Positions 41,323 through 41,358 of a stretch of 41,358 bases of DNA are shown piece by piece. This stretch comes from Lentimicrobiaceae bacterium (GTDB taxonomy: Bacteria > Bacteroidota > Bacteroidia > Bacteroidales > UBA4417), in contig JAQVEX010000021.1 of NCBI GenBank assembly GCA_028697555.1, positions 1 to 41,358 of the forward strand, in the 5' to 3' direction. Under the pieces are notes generated by a model. The model was not told where the DNA came from and did no database searches. It was given only the letters and a program-made list of their open reading frames with translations. Every line of letters starts with the position of its first letter. Position 1 is the stretch's first letter. A program made the translations under genes and the position numbers.

Positions 41323-41358
41323 ATGAAAAAATACGTTTTTATTTGGATATTTGTTTTG
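41323..41358 (+). CDS. Start of a putative exported protein, 3' end outside the window
   Basis: Twelve codons are visible: ATG AAA AAA TAC, then a hydrophobic run giving MKKYVFIWIFVL. Two lysines followed by a hydrophobic core look like the start of a signal peptide. The rest lies beyond the window, so neither reading frame nor function can be confirmed. Confidence 0.4.
   Translation, partial: MKKYVFIWIFVL

Overview
The window is AT-rich, gene-dense chromosomal DNA from a member of the Bacteroidota, most likely an anaerobic Bacteroidales-type organism. Four things point there: many genes carry the phylum's -7 promoter element TAnnTTTG; the primary sigma factor is the short 288-residue type; several families typical of the phylum are present (DUF5683, DUF2279, DUF4199, DUF6580); and there is a four-gene 2-oxoacid:ferredoxin oxidoreductase operon. 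No phage, plasmid, transposase, CRISPR array, tRNA or rRNA was seen. Nearly all genes are housekeeping.

Layout. 1-4.7 kb: parB (5' end cut off), DUF5683, dapB, lepB and a small secreted protein, all on +. 5.0-10.6 kb: ftsK, lolA, an S41 peptidase and a CPBP-like membrane protein. 10.9-13.3 kb: an endonuclease/exonuclease/phosphatase-family protein and a MATE transporter. 14.2-16.9 kb: the Vor/Kor-type operon, ending in a terminator shared with the minus-strand operon dapF-GNAT-mltG-DUF2279 (20.4-17.0 kb). 20.7-24.7 kb: htrA, a structured leader and rpoD, dapD, and a Sua5/YrdC gene. 29.1-25.4 kb, minus: transaldolase, yciO, DUF6580, rlmN and an HPt-like protein, with the SRP RNA just upstream. 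29.3-32.0 kb: DUF4199 and two glycosyltransferases. 33.4-32.2 kb, minus: a LolC/E-type permease. 33.4-34.6 kb: namZ (DUF1343). 37.5-34.7 kb, minus: uvrA. 37.8-41.1 kb: tig-clpP-clpX. The window ends in the first codons of a putative exported protein.

Functional themes: the cell envelope (lepB, lolA, LolC/E-type permease, mltG, namZ), the diaminopimelate/lysine route (dapB, dapD, dapF), protein quality control (htrA, tig, clpP, clpX), chromosome segregation (parB, ftsK), and translation or tRNA modification (Sua5/YrdC, yciO, rlmN, SRP RNA).

The unusual part is between the genes. Nine intergenic arrays are built from degenerate 7-bp units of several families (tgagtgg/ccactca, gagtttc, ggctgtt, ataactc and others). 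Several are large imperfect palindromes, with one half carrying the reverse complement of the other half's units. Several start at, or run into, the stop codons of flanking genes. Two of the islands also hold a copy of a ~280-bp structured element whose hairpins differ by paired, compensating substitutions. Other items of interest are a stable two-hairpin leader on rlmN that places the Shine-Dalgarno sequence in a loop, a 16-bp dyad upstream of htrA, and a rod-like RNA candidate upstream of rpoD.
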